The notes: generated by a model not told the origin, from the letters alone. A stretch of 64,000 nt of DNA from Lachnospiraceae bacterium (GCA_017556805.1 JAFYMC010000028.1:62001-126000); one strand, 5' to 3'; positions 54,475 through 63,719 are shown, numbered from the stretch's first letter. Made by a program: numbers and translations.

Positions 54475-54584
54475 ACTATATAACCTCTCTTTCTTTTGTC
54501 CATCGCATGTAGGACATCTAAAACAAGCGTACCACAAATGTTGTACACTGTCAATTGAATTAAACTAATAAGTAGGTGATGTTT

Positions 54585-54827
54585 ATGGGATATTACTCTC
54601 GACTAAGAGATTTAAGAGAGGATAAAGATTTATCAATACGAAAACTTGCAGAGATTCTTCATATGCAACGCACAACTTATCATAATTATGAAACCGGCAA
54701 ACGCGAACTCCCCTTCGAACTTGCTATTACATTGGCAAAATTCTACAATGTTTCCTTGGATTATATCGGCGGATTAACCAACGACTCCACTCCACCAAAA
54801 CAAAATAAATCACATAATAAAAAGTAG
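54585..54827 (+). CDS. XRE family helix-turn-helix regulator
   Basis: 80-aa protein: MGYYSRLRDLREDKDLSIRKLAEILHMQRTTYHNYETGKRELPFELAITLAKFYNVSLDYIGGLTN, a complete HTH_3 domain and little else. It is divergent from the 529-aa membrane protein gene and probably controls it. The ATG at 54585 follows AGGTGAT; earlier Met codons are ignored. AT-rich like its neighbour. Confidence 0.85.
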   Translation: MGYYSRLRDLREDKDLSIRKLAEILHMQRTTYHNYETGKRELPFELAITLAKFYNVSLDYIGGLTNDSTPPKQNKSHNKK

Positions 54828-54857
54828 GAAAGTTACTGCTATACTCTCCTACTTTTT
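54819..54857. terminator. terminator overlapping the XRE stop codon
   Basis: AAAAAGTAGGA pairs with TCCTACTTTTT; the 5' arm includes the XRE stop TAG (54825-54827). U-run supplied by the stem end. Confidence 0.65.
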
Positions 54858-54924
54858 ATGCATTGTCTTCATTGTATCAAAAATATAAAACTTTTCCTCT
54901 TTTTTATCTACAACACCATTTCCC

Positions 54925-56142
54925 CTAAAAACTCTTCACCACCTGGAAGATATAAAATTTGAGATAATACGACTCATTCGCCGCCCACAGTATCGGGTGG
55001 TCCGCCGCCTGAGTGCGGTATTCTACCTGACGCAGACGTACATGAGCGTCTCTTGCCGCCTGGGCGATGGTCTCCGTAAAGAGCTCCGGTGTCATAAAGT
55101 GGGAGCAGGAACAGGTACAAAGGTAACCTCCGTCCTTCACCAACTTTAATCCGCGGATGTTTATTTCACGGTAGCCTCGCACCGCATTTTTCACGGAATT
55201 CCGGGATTTCGTAAAGGCTGGCGGGTCCAAAATCACTACGTCAAACTGCTCTCCCGCACGCTCTAACTCCGGTAAAAGTTCAAAGACATCCGCACACTGA
55301 AACTTTACCGTACCGGACAGTCCGTTTAGCTCCGCATTCTTTCTCGCCTGCTCCGTAGCCAGTTCCGATGCATCCACACCAAGGACACTGTTTGCCCCTG
55401 CGATTCCCGCATTTAAAGCAAAGGAACCGGTATGAGTAAAGCAGTCCAATACCTTCGCATCCTTGCAAAGCTTCTGTACCGCCAGACGGTTGTACTTCTG
55501 GTCAAGGAAAAAGCCGGTCTTCTGGCCGTCCGCAATATCCACCAGATACTTTACACCGTTTTCTACAATCTCCACTTCCGTATCAAACGGCTCCGTCAAA
55601 AAGCCTTTAAAACGCTCCATGCCCTCCTGTTCCCGGACCTTCGCGTCACTACGCTCGTAAATCCCCCGAAGGGTAATTCCATCCTCCGCAAGCACCTTCG
55701 TAAGCGCGGTAAGTATCACCGACTTTAACCGGTCGATACCGAGAGCCAGAGACTGTACCACACACACATCGGAAAACTTGTCCACCACAAGGCCCGGTAA
55801 AAAGTCCGCTTCACCGAAAATCAAACGACAGCTACTTGTATCCACTGTTTTCTTACGATACTCCCAGGCCGCCCGGACTCTCTTTTCCAAAAACGCCTCG
55901 TTAATCTCCGCGTCCTTGTCTCTGGTCAGCATACGTACCGTCAGCTTGGACTTGCGGTTCAAAAAGCCCGTTCCCAGCACATATCCGTCAAAGTCGTTCA
56001 CACGTACCAATTCGCCGTCTTCCACCGCCCCGGTAATCGTATCGATTTCGTTATCGTAAATCCAAAGACCGCCTGCCTTAAGGCTTCTGGCTTCGCCCTT
56101 TTTTACCGTCACCATTCCCTTTATCGTAAATAAATCACTCAT
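54925..56142 (-). CDS. class I SAM-dependent rRNA methyltransferase (RlmI-like)
   Basis: 405-aa enzyme with an N-terminal PUA-like domain (VTVKKGEARSLKAGGLWIYDNEI), a middle domain with DIADGQKTGFFLDQKYNR, and a SAM-binding Rossmann domain (VLDCFTHTGSFALNAGIAGANSVLGVDAS). DVVILDPPAFTKS carries the DPP motif of RNA m5C/m2G enzymes, and the later CSCSHFM is the Cys-containing catalytic segment of m5C methyltransferases. It matches the RlmI/YccW type that modifies 23S rRNA. It starts 2 bp after the GtrA stop, so the two are in one operon. Confidence 0.9.
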   Translation of the reverse strand: MSDLFTIKGMVTVKKGEARSLKAGGLWIYDNEIDTITGAVEDGELVRVNDFDGYVLGTGFLNRKSKLTVRMLTRDKDAEINEAFLEKRVRAAWEYRKKTVDTSSCRLIFGEADFLPGLVVDKFSDVCVVQSLALGIDRLKSVILTALTKVLAEDGITLRGIYERSDAKVREQEGMERFKGFLTEPFDTEVEIVENGVKYLVDIADGQKTGFFLDQKYNRLAVQKLCKDAKVLDCFTHTGSFALNAGIAGANSVLGVDASELATEQARKNAELNGLSGTVKFQCADVFELLPELERAGEQFDVVILDPPAFTKSRNSVKNAVRGYREINIRGLKLVKDGGYLCTCSCSHFMTPELFTETIAQAARDAHVRLRQVEYRTQAADHPILWAANESYYLKFYIFQVVKSF

Positions 56143-56144
56143 CT

Positions 56145-56606
56145 TTATTTTTTCTCCTTGCGAAACACAAACAACTTACTTAACACGTAATTCATCACAA
56201 TGACCACAACACTTGTAATTGCTTTTGCAATGGCACCCTCTACCCCGAACACTGCCTGATTCAAACCGATTGCAATCAGTGCGCTCGGCAACAAAACCTC
56301 AAAGATACCCGAAAAAATACGGGATCCGTAAAACTTGGCCGCTTCCACCAGTAAAAACTTCTTTTCGGTGCTTTTACTTTCAAACACAAACAACTTATTG
56401 GTAACAAACGCAAAGGTCACCGCAACAACCCACGCAATCCCGTTACAAACGGCAATCTGTCCATTGGAAAGCTCTCCGCCGGAAAGACCGAACAGCTTCG
56501 TGCATATGATATATACAATCCAGTTTACCACCGTTGTAGCTACTCCGAACACCAAATACATAATGATTTCCTTGTATTTCTTAAATAAGTTTTTGATTGT
56601 TTCCAT
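56145..56606 (-). CDS. GtrA family membrane protein
   Basis: 153-aa protein with four membrane segments and GtrA family features: FGVATTVVNWIVYIICTKLF near residue 20 and FVTNKLFVFESKS near residue 66, with the C-terminal VMNYVLSKLFVFRKEKK. GtrA-like proteins are thought to flip bactoprenol-linked sugars or help build cell-surface polysaccharides. Its stop is 2 bp from the methyltransferase start. The ATG follows GGAGGACGC. Confidence 0.9.
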   Translation of the reverse strand: METIKNLFKKYKEIIMYLVFGVATTVVNWIVYIICTKLFGLSGGELSNGQIAVCNGIAWVVAVTFAFVTNKLFVFESKSTEKKFLLVEAAKFYGSRIFSGIFEVLLPSALIAIGLNQAVFGVEGAIAKAITSVVVIVMNYVLSKLFVFRKEKK

Positions 56607-56745
56607 GCGTCCTCCTTCTGTTGCCTTTTGTGCAACACCACAGTTTAGTATAGCACCCTTTCAAAATTTCTGCAATAAGGGTGGAAAATATAACAAAAAT
56701 AGTGTATACTATATGTAACATCTTAATCTACCAGGAGGTATTACT

Positions 56746-56901
56746 ATGACTTATGTATGTGAAGTATGCGGCTATGTATACGATGAAGCAGCAGGTGATC
56801 CGGATAACGGTATCGCACCGGGCACCCCGTGGGAAAATGTTCCTGAGGATTGGGTATGCCCGCTGTGCGGCGTAGGCAAGGACCAGTTCTCCGAGCAGTA
56901 A
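56746..56901 (+). CDS. rubredoxin
   Basis: 51-aa iron protein: [17 protein letters not shown]...[20 protein letters not shown]. Two CxxC knuckles (C5-x2-C8 and C38-x2-C41) bind a single iron; the [10 protein letters not shown] and EDWVCPLCG blocks are diagnostic. It transfers single electrons in anaerobes, often to superoxide or peroxide reductases or rubrerythrin; none of these partners is adjacent. It has a CCAGGAGGT ribosome site and its own -10-like TATACT (56705-56710). Confidence 0.95.
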   Translation: MTYVCEVCGYVYDEAAGDPDNGIAPGTPWENVPEDWVCPLCGVGKDQFSEQ

Positions 56902-56910
56902 GACCGCTGC

Positions 56911-57777
56911 CTATTTTTTCCTAAGACTGCTGGGAACATATCCGTAATACCCGGAAAAGGCATGGGAAAAATGGTCCGGAGACGAGTACCCCAATCGTTC
57001 ACTGATTTCGGTAACGGTATAACGACCGTTCTGTAACATGGGAACCGCCGCCGACATTCTGGCCTCCAGCTTTTTCCGGGTAAAGGATTTTCCGTACATC
57101 CGTTCCAAAAAACGCTGCGTCTGACGTACACTCAGTCCCAGACGCTTCGCCATCTCTTCTAACGTAATGTCCCTGTATTCATACAAAAAAATCTCATCGG
57201 CCACCAAAAGCATGGTTTCCTCCCTTACCGGATTTGTGGAGAATTCCTCCTCCGGTGACGGCATGACAGTCTCTGTTTCCGTCTCCGTCCCGATACTCCG
57301 GATACACTCTATCACAAACTCCGCCAGCAGATGCACCCGCTTTTCGGTACTTCCCGGCAGATTTCCTGCCTGCTCCAAAAGAATTTGCTCCATCAAAGAA
57401 CGTAGTACGCCTCTTCCTGTCCCGCACCAGAGCGGATGTTTTCTCAGTACCTGTAACAGTTCCCCATCCTTTTGTTCCCCCTCCGTCTGTAAATACAGTC
57501 CGAATTCCGTAATCGGGTTCACCTCGTCCGATAACTGTTCGTGTAAGATCCCCGGCCCCGTAATATAAAGGGTTCCGGGCGACAACGGATAACGACACCG
57601 GTTTAAGGACACTTCCCCCTCCCCTTCCGTTACATAATGGATCTCATATACATTTTCACCGTGGGCATGCTCCGGAATCACTTTTGTGAACCTCCGGTAA
57701 CTTACCATAACCACGTTCATTCCTACCCCTTCCAATAAAAAGCGCACACTTCCGGATGTTCCCTTCTCTTTCTTCAT
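56911..57777 (-). CDS. AraC family transcriptional regulator
   Basis: 288-aa regulator with an N-terminal cupin-like sugar-sensing domain (VVMVSYRRFTKVIPEHAHGENVYEIHYVTEGEGEVSLN, HAHG and EIHYV) and a C-terminal double HTH (about 190-288): ITLEEMAKRLGLSVRQTQRFLERMYGKSF, then YTVTEISERLGYSSPDHFSHAFSGYYGYVPS. I choose ATG 57777, preceded by AGGTGAGG. It is divergent from the YczE-like and GH95 genes and probably controls them in response to a sugar. Confidence 0.9.
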   Translation of the reverse strand: MKKEKGTSGSVRFLLEGVGMNVVMVSYRRFTKVIPEHAHGENVYEIHYVTEGEGEVSLNRCRYPLSPGTLYITGPGILHEQLSDEVNPITEFGLYLQTEGEQKDGELLQVLRKHPLWCGTGRGVLRSLMEQILLEQAGNLPGSTEKRVHLLAEFVIECIRSIGTETETETVMPSPEEEFSTNPVREETMLLVADEIFLYEYRDITLEEMAKRLGLSVRQTQRFLERMYGKSFTRKKLEARMSAAVPMLQNGRYTVTEISERLGYSSPDHFSHAFSGYYGYVPSSLRKK

Positions 57778-57829
57778 TACAGTTTCCTCACCTTCGAAAA
57801 TATACCATTTTCTTCGTTTACATGTCATA

Positions 57830-57858
57830 TTATACTATAAACTTCTTCCGTTCACAAT
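57830..57858 (-). promoter_or_regulatory. promoter of the AraC-type gene
   Basis: Minus-strand TTGTGA (57853-57858), 17-bp spacer and TATAAT (57830-57835). A plus-strand TATAAT at 57861-57866 may serve the divergent gene. Confidence 0.7.
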
Positions 57859-57893
57859 GCTATAATAGAAAAGTAATCTGAAAGGAGCATCGT

Positions 57894-58541
57894 ATGCTGA
57901 TACAATATTTGAAAAAAAACAAACGCCGGATTCTCCTCGTCATCCCGGCTGTTATCGGAATGGGATTATCCCTGTCCTTTTTAATCCGTACCAATTTGGG
58001 TGGCGACCCTTATACCTGCATGAACCTTGCCATCTCCGACCTCATAGGAATTTCCTTCGGACATTGGCAGGCGTTTTTAAATGTGTTATTATTAATTATA
58101 GTATTTTTCTGTGACCGTTCCCTCATCGGGCTCGGTACCGTAGCAAACATGTTTCTTGTAGGATATTGCGTGGATTTCTTTACCTGGATAGAAAACTTCT
58201 TTCTGCCGGAAGAAATCACTTCTTTACTTGCACGAGGCATCATTATGGTTCCGGCACTGCTTTTATTTGTGATCTCCGCAGCCCTTTATATGTGTTGCGA
58301 ACTGGGCGTGGCGCCTTACGATGCTGCCGCATTCCTGTTACACAAAGGGATTACAAAAAGTCCTAAGTGTCGGAAGCTTCCGTTTCGTGCGGTCCGCATT
58401 CCCTATGACCTGCTGGCCTGCGCCATCTGCCTGTTGTTAGGAGGCAGCATCGGCATTGTCACCTTGTTTATCTCCCTGTTCTTAGGACCGGTGGTAGATA
58501 AAACAAGTGACTTTCTAAAGAAGAAGAACATATTGGATTAA
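57894..58541 (+). CDS. YczE/YitT-like membrane protein
   Basis: 215-aa protein with about five membrane helices. Family features are GMGLSLSFLIRTNLGGDPYTCMNLAIS at the start and ELGVAPYDAAAFLL near residue 140, which match the YczE branch of the YitT/DUF161 group. The transport or sensing role is not established. The next gene, the GH95 fucosidase, starts 50 bp downstream on the same strand. The ATG follows GAAAGGAG. Confidence 0.82.
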   Translation: MLIQYLKKNKRRILLVIPAVIGMGLSLSFLIRTNLGGDPYTCMNLAISDLIGISFGHWQAFLNVLLLIIVFFCDRSLIGLGTVANMFLVGYCVDFFTWIENFFLPEEITSLLARGIIMVPALLLFVISAALYMCCELGVAPYDAAAFLLHKGITKSPKCRKLPFRAVRIPYDLLACAICLLLGGSIGIVTLFISLFLGPVVDKTSDFLKKKNILD

Positions 58542-58591
58542 CAGTTCTCTGTTACAACAAACCCGTATCTTTTATTAACGAGGAGGATTGT

Positions 58592-60829
58592 ATGTACCGA
58601 CTTACCTATACCGATTCATCCGGCTACAACTGGAACAAGGCGCTTCCCATCGGCAACGGCCGCCTAGGGGCCATGATTTACGGAAATAACACCTCCGAAC
58701 GTTTTCAGATTAATGAAGACAGCATTTGGTTCGGCGGTCCGCGAAACCGTAACAATAAGGACGCTTTGGCAAACCTTGACGAAGTACGTTCCCTCATCCT
58801 TTCCGGCAACATCCGTAAGGCTGAGGAACTTTGCAAATATGCTCTCACCGGCACCCCGCAAAGCGAGCATACCTATCAGACCCTGGGCGACGTATATTTC
58901 GACTTCTGCGGCCGTCTCACAAAGGGCATCAACTTCCGTCGTACCTTAGATTTAGAGACTGCGGTACATACCACCGTTACCACGGAAGAAAGTACCGGCG
59001 TTACCTACCGCTGCGATTCCTTTGTCAGCAAAAATTACAATTGCATCGTAGCCAGATTTACCGCATCATCTCCGGGCAAACTGGACCTTGCAGCCTCCTT
59101 ACAGCGAGGCAATTTCTACGAATCTACGGAACACACCGCAGACTCCTTGTATATGTCCGGTAACTTAGGCGGTGGCGGCTCGGATTTCTGTTGCGGCATG
59201 CGTATGATTTCCGACGGAGCCTTTGTAAAGGGCATCGGGGAACATCTGTTGACAGAGCGTGCGACTGAAGTCCTTGTTCTGATTTCCGCCTCCACCACCT
59301 TCCGAAGCGCAATTCCGCACAAGACCGTGGAGGATACCTTATCCAAAGCAGCAGGCCTTACCTATCAGGAATTATACTGCGACCATATCTCGGAATATCA
59401 GCCGTATTTTAAGCGCATGACGCTTGACTTACCTTACGATAAAGAGCTGGATACGCTTACCACCGACGAACGTCTCAACCGTATTTCCGTAGAATGCCCG
59501 GACAACGGTTTGCTTGCCACTTATTTTGCTTACGGCCGCTATCTTCTCATTTGCTCCAGCCGCGGCGACTGTCTCCCGGCAAACCTGCAGGGCATCTGGT
59601 GCAACAGCATCGACGCTCCATGGGGCAGCAAATACACCATCAATATCAATACCGAAATGAACTACTGGCCGGCCAACAGGTGCAATCTGGCGGAATGCCA
59701 GATGCCGCTGTTTTCCCACATTATGCGCATGCTTCCCAACGGTATCCGTACCGCAAAGGAAATGTACGGTTGCAACGGCTTTGTAGCCCATCATAACACA
59801 GATATGTGGGGAGATACCGCACCGCAGGACATCTACATTCCGGCCACCTTCTGGGTGATGGGTGCTGCATGGCTCTGTACCCACATCTGGCAGCATTATT
59901 TATACACACAGGATGTTGCCTTTTTAAAAGAATACTATCCGGCCTTAAAGGAAGCGGTACGGTTCTTCTTTGACTTCCTCATTGAAGTGGACGGAGCCTA
60001 CGTGACCTGTCCTTCCGTTTCTCCGGAAAACACCTATATCATGGAAAGCGGCATGAGCGGTTGTCTCACCTACGGTTCCACCATGGACAACGAGATTTTA
60101 CACGAGCTGTTCGGCAATCTCCTTTCCGCCGCACCGATTGTAGGCGACACGGACACTGCTTTCCTCTCAAAAGCAAAGGAATATGATGCAAAAATTCCGG
60201 GCATCCGTATCGGAAAGCACGGACAAATCATGGAATGGCAGGAAGACTATGACGAAGCCGAACCGGGACATCGTCACATTTCTCACCTGTGGGCCTTACA
60301 TCCTGCCTTTCAGATTACACCGGATGCCACCCCGGAGCTTTGTGATGCCGCCAAGGTTACCTTAGAGCGCAGACTGGCAAGCGGCGGTGGCCACACCGGT
60401 TGGAGCCGTGCCTGGATTATCAATATGTACGCCAGACTTTGGAACAGTGAAGAATGCTATCAGAATCTTCTGGCACTGATGCAAAAATCCACCCTGGATA
60501 ATCTTTTGGACAATCATCCGCCGTTCCAAATAGACGGCAATTTCGGCGCCATCGCCGGTATTGCTGAAATGTTACTTCAGTCCAATGAAGCCCGCACCGT
60601 TCTCCTTCCGGCCCTTCCGAAGGAATGGAGTGAAGGACGTGTCACCGGCCTTTGTGGCGTAGGTGCCGTTACCTACGGCATTACATGGAATAACGGTACT
60701 TTGACCGAGGTTACGTTACTTCCGAAGTTTGATACGGAACTTACCCTTGTTTACAATGGAATTTCCCGTACGATTACATTAAAGAGCGGGGTAAAACTTA
60801 CACTTTGCTCCGATGATTTTATTTCTTAG
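58592..60829 (+). CDS. glycoside hydrolase family 95 (alpha-L-fucosidase type)
   Basis: 745-aa enzyme without a signal peptide, so cytoplasmic. The N-terminal LPIGNGRLGAMIYGNNTSERFQINEDSIWFGGPRNRNN, the central LPANLQGIWCNSIDAPWGSKYTININTEMNYWPANRCNL and CPSVSPENTY, and GGGHTGWSRAWIINMYARLW with QIDGNFGAIAGIAEMLLQS are GH95 hallmarks that include the catalytic Glu and the Asn/Asp pair that activates water. GH95 acts by inversion, mostly on alpha-1,2-linked fucose (some members prefer galactose). It probably forms a unit with the YczE-like gene under the AraC regulator. Confidence 0.93.
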   Translation: MYRLTYTDSSGYNWNKALPIGNGRLGAMIYGNNTSERFQINEDSIWFGGPRNRNNKDALANLDEVRSLILSGNIRKAEELCKYALTGTPQSEHTYQTLGDVYFDFCGRLTKGINFRRTLDLETAVHTTVTTEESTGVTYRCDSFVSKNYNCIVARFTASSPGKLDLAASLQRGNFYESTEHTADSLYMSGNLGGGGSDFCCGMRMISDGAFVKGIGEHLLTERATEVLVLISASTTFRSAIPHKTVEDTLSKAAGLTYQELYCDHISEYQPYFKRMTLDLPYDKELDTLTTDERLNRISVECPDNGLLATYFAYGRYLLICSSRGDCLPANLQGIWCNSIDAPWGSKYTININTEMNYWPANRCNLAECQMPLFSHIMRMLPNGIRTAKEMYGCNGFVAHHNTDMWGDTAPQDIYIPATFWVMGAAWLCTHIWQHYLYTQDVAFLKEYYPALKEAVRFFFDFLIEVDGAYVTCPSVSPENTYIMESGMSGCLTYGSTMDNEILHELFGNLLSAAPIVGDTDTAFLSKAKEYDAKIPGIRIGKHGQIMEWQEDYDEAEPGHRHISHLWALHPAFQITPDATPELCDAAKVTLERRLASGGGHTGWSRAWIINMYARLWNSEECYQNLLALMQKSTLDNLLDNHPPFQIDGNFGAIAGIAEMLLQSNEARTVLLPALPKEWSEGRVTGLCGVGAVTYGITWNNGTLTEVTLLPKFDTELTLVYNGISRTITLKSGVKLTLCSDDFIS

Positions 60830-60853
60830 CATTTGATTGCCCTCAAATAAAGG

Positions 60854-60890
60854 AACGGGTTGTGCTGTTTGATTTCACGCACAACCCGTT
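60854..60890. terminator. bidirectional terminator between GH95 and apbE genes
   Basis: Perfect 12-bp stem AACGGGTTGTGC/GCACAACCCGTT with a 13-nt loop between convergent genes. Confidence 0.85.
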
Positions 60891-60895
60891 TTCTA

Positions 60896-61960
60896 TCATT
60901 TTGTAGTTTCTTTTTTGTAGTTTGCAAAACCTGATGATTCCTTCTTTGTACCATCCGGAAGAACCCACATGGCCTCCGCATCCGGCAAGGACTCCACCAG
61001 GGCCAGCCCCTCCTCAAATTCCATACAAAACAGCGCCGTGGAAAGAGCATCCCCGTCCGCGGAACTTTTACATACCACCGACACCGATACATACCCCTCG
61101 GAAGGGAATAATGTCTCCGGATCGATAATGTGATGATACCGTTTTCCGTCCACCACATAATAGCGCTGATAAGAACCGCTGGTCACCAAAGATTCTCCCG
61201 AAAGCTCCAGATAGGCAAGATAGGCCTGCCCACCGTCCTCCTCCGGATTCTCGATTCCCACCAGCCAATTTTCTCCGTCGCCTTTTACTCCTACGGTACG
61301 GACATTTCCCCCCACATTGATTACATAACCGGAGATTCCCTTTTCTTCCAATGACCGGGCCGCCATCTCCACCGCATATCCTTTGGCTATCGCACCTACA
61401 TCCAACTTCATGGCCGGATCGGTCAAGGTAACCGTACACGCCGCCTCATCAATGACCATCTGATTGATGTCCGTATGCTTTGCTGCTTCTGTGAGTTTCT
61501 CCATCGGCGGAAGTTTTGCCGACCATGGCTCATCTATGCCTTCCGTCCGGTAATCGTGCCATACCGACAACACACTGCCCATCGCAATGTTCACCGTACC
61601 ATCCGTTTTATCGTACATCTCCCGCGCATATAACAGCATATCGATAATACGCCTATCCACGGTCACCGTCCGATGCTCTCCGTCTACCGTTTCATTGACA
61701 GTACAAAGATTTTCCAAGCCTTCATAGCGATGATAAATGGTAAAGAGCTTATGGTACTCCGCAAGCTCCGCAAGAACTCCCTCCGCAATCTCGTCAAACT
61801 CCTCCTGACTTTCGGCGTATCCGGTAATCGTTGTCACCGTATCAAAATAATCAAAGGAATAGGTGGAATACTTCTCCGTTTTTGTTTTGCAACCGACCAT
61901 ACCCATACTTTGCAAAAGCATAATTACTATCAGCAAACACCTAACTATGCGCTTCTTCAT
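60896..61960 (-). CDS. apbE: FAD:protein FMN transferase (ApbE), lipoprotein
   Basis: 354-aa extracytoplasmic flavin transferase. It attaches FMN covalently to Thr in proteins such as RnfG, RnfD and NqrC. The lipobox Cys24 follows a hydrophobic signal (QSMGMVGC). Motifs are FDYFDTVTTITGY, NIAMGSVLSVWHDYR, KLDVGAIAKGYAVEMAARSL, VINVGGNVRTVG and YYVVDGKRYHHIIDPETLFP. The His-Ile-Ile-Asp-Pro metal/FAD segment is intact. It is the last gene of a minus-strand group with the duplicated-domain lipoprotein, Gx transporter and NusG-II genes. Confidence 0.94.
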   Translation of the reverse strand: MKKRIVRCLLIVIMLLQSMGMVGCKTKTEKYSTYSFDYFDTVTTITGYAESQEEFDEIAEGVLAELAEYHKLFTIYHRYEGLENLCTVNETVDGEHRTVTVDRRIIDMLLYAREMYDKTDGTVNIAMGSVLSVWHDYRTEGIDEPWSAKLPPMEKLTEAAKHTDINQMVIDEAACTVTLTDPAMKLDVGAIAKGYAVEMAARSLEEKGISGYVINVGGNVRTVGVKGDGENWLVGIENPEEDGGQAYLAYLELSGESLVTSGSYQRYYVVDGKRYHHIIDPETLFPSEGYVSVSVVCKSSADGDALSTALFCMEFEEGLALVESLPDAEAMWVLPDGTKKESSGFANYKKETTK

Positions 61961-62052
61961 CCACAGCCCTCCGAACTCAATTTACCTTCCCCACTATTAT
62001 ACCCCCTACAAAACCTTCCATGCAATACAAATATTCTCTTTTGTAATCAAAC

Positions 62053-62078
62053 AAAAAAGGGGAGGCGAACCTCCCCTT
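62053..62078 (-). terminator. terminator of the duplicated-domain lipoprotein gene
   Basis: Minus-strand AAGGGGAGG-TTCG-CCTCCCCTT with a UUCG tetraloop and a U-run, a textbook intrinsic terminator. Confidence 0.93.
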
Positions 62079-62093
62079 GCATTCTTCCTATTC

Positions 62094-63101
62094 TTACTTC
62101 AACTTGGAAGCAGCCTTTACGAAACCGTCAATTGCCATGGTGCAACCAGCAGTCTGTAAATCCGCATTGCCGTAACCGTCAGCATTTGCAAAACCACCGA
62201 TTTCAGAAACGGTCTTGCCCACACATGCCGCATCAAATGCAGCTGCCTGCTCGTTCCACTCCTTTACAACACCGTCACCGTTTAAGTCAGTGCCGTATGC
62301 GCTCATACCGTAAGCGGTACCCTGCTCCTTCTTAGAGGAAACAGCCTTGGTCAAATCATAAGTAGAAGCACCGGTTGCATCAAAGGTGAATCCCACCTGT
62401 ACACAGTCACTGGATGCTGCAACAACCTTGCCATCTGCATCTACAGCAAGTGCAACAAAGGTAGTTGCTAACTGATTCTTACCATCCTTCTCTTCGGTAG
62501 CATCCGAACAGGACTGCTCAGTATATGCACCAAGCTTTAAGGTGTGCTCTGCGGTTACATCGGAAGCAACCGCATTGTTATATGCCTTCTCGATTGCCTG
62601 TACAAACTCGGTAACGGTAATGGTACACCCTGCATTGATCACATCCTCGGTACCCTTGCCTTCTCCTGCCACTAATGCCTTTACTTCATCAAGAGTCTTA
62701 CCGCAAACAACGCCTTCGAATGCGTCTGCCTGCTCGTACCATTCCTTTACGGAACCGCCGTATGCAACCATATTGTAAGCATCGCCGAGCTCATACTTGG
62801 TAGCAAAAGACTCGTTTGCTACTGCCTTACCGTCGCCGGTATATGCTACGGTAGCATCCGCAGTGTCAAGCTGACATGCCACAATCTTACCTTCTGCATC
62901 TACGGTAACTACAGCTGCATTGGTGGTCGCCTTACCCTGACCGTTGGCATCAGCCTCTGCATTGCTTGCCTTGGAAACTTCGGTAACTACGCCCAAACCG
63001 AACTTCAAGGTCTCTGCCTTCTTTTCTTCCTTCTTACAGCCTACTAAGGAAATAACCATAAGAACACTAAGAGATAAACAAAGTAACTTTTTCATTTTCA
63101 C
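62094..63101 (-). CDS. lipoprotein with two tandem repeat domains
   Basis: 335-aa predicted lipoprotein with Cys22 in a lipobox (VISLVGC). After a short linker come two homologous domains of about 140 residues each (about 33-165 and 185-335); both contain VDAEGK/VDADGK, a NMVAYGG or GMSAYG turn, KEWYEQADAF/KEWNEQAAAF, and end with a TITVTEFVQAIEKA or TMAIDGFVKAASKL helix. The fold may be related to FMN-binding domains, since ApbE and Rnf-type genes neighbour it, but no clear flavinylation motif is present. The start is a GTG at 63101, with AGGAGG 8 nt upstream; the later ATG (63095) is too far. Confidence 0.7.
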   Translation of the reverse strand: MKMKKLLCLSLSVLMVISLVGCKKEEKKAETLKFGLGVVTEVSKASNAEADANGQGKATTNAAVVTVDAEGKIVACQLDTADATVAYTGDGKAVANESFATKYELGDAYNMVAYGGSVKEWYEQADAFEGVVCGKTLDEVKALVAGEGKGTEDVINAGCTITVTEFVQAIEKAYNNAVASDVTAEHTLKLGAYTEQSCSDATEEKDGKNQLATTFVALAVDADGKVVAASSDCVQVGFTFDATGASTYDLTKAVSSKKEQGTAYGMSAYGTDLNGDGVVKEWNEQAAAFDAACVGKTVSEIGGFANADGYGNADLQTAGCTMAIDGFVKAASKLK

Positions 63102-63203
63102 GGAAAACTCCTCCTTGTTTGTATTTGTTAATTTTTTGTCAACTTCATTATGCGCCATAAAATGAACTTTGTCAATACGTAATTGTATTATTATCTTGGG
63201 TAT

Positions 63204-63707
63204 TTATATCATTTTTTTAGGAATTCTCTTCTCAACAATCGCACCGCACAATCCCACAAAGATACCGGATACCGTACCTGTCACCGTAAGAACAATCAAA
63301 TAATAGCCCAATTCCGCAGTGCCCAAAAGGAGCATGGCTGTTAAAATTTGCCCGACATTGTGGAATACACCGCCTGCCACACTGACACCTACCACCGACA
63401 AAAAATTCAGTTTCTTCAATATTACCATGACAAACATACTTAAGAAAGCTCCGGCCAAGCTGTATACCAGGGCCATCATATTTCCGAACATAAATGACAC
63501 CGCCAGCATACGAATCAAGGACACTGTTGCAGCTTCCTTTAGGCCGAACCGGTACAACACAAACACTATAATAATATTCGGAAGTCCGATTTTAATCCCC
63601 GGCACCGCATGAAACAACGGTGGAAGCATGGACTCCACATAAGCCAAAATCAATGCCACAGCGGTACACAGTCCCAAAACGGCTATTTTTTTCGTCGTAG
63701 GTCTCAT
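63204..63707 (-). CDS. Gx transporter family protein
   Basis: 167-aa membrane protein starting MRPTTKKIAVLGLCTAVALILAYVESMLPPLFHAVPGIKIGLPNIIIVFVLYRFG, the signature of the Gx/heptaprenyl diphosphate synthase component I-like family, with about five membrane helices and GVFHNVGQILTAMLLLGT. Clostridial members sit beside ApbE and NusG-II genes; they are candidate ECF-type S components or isoprenoid-linked proteins. It starts 12 bp after the NusG-II stop. Confidence 0.85.
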   Translation of the reverse strand: MRPTTKKIAVLGLCTAVALILAYVESMLPPLFHAVPGIKIGLPNIIIVFVLYRFGLKEAATVSLIRMLAVSFMFGNMMALVYSLAGAFLSMFVMVILKKLNFLSVVGVSVAGGVFHNVGQILTAMLLLGTAELGYYLIVLTVTGTVSGIFVGLCGAIVEKRIPKKMI

Positions 63708-63719
63708 AGTAACACTCCT

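Noticed and set aside
52643-54857. Prophage or integrative element
   Set aside because: No integrase, phage structural gene, attachment repeat or tRNA junction is seen around the AT-rich island.
62094-63101. ApbE flavinylation site (TGAST) in the duplicated-domain lipoprotein
   Set aside because: The sequence context does not match the usual S(T)GAT-type target and it is not conserved in the second repeat.
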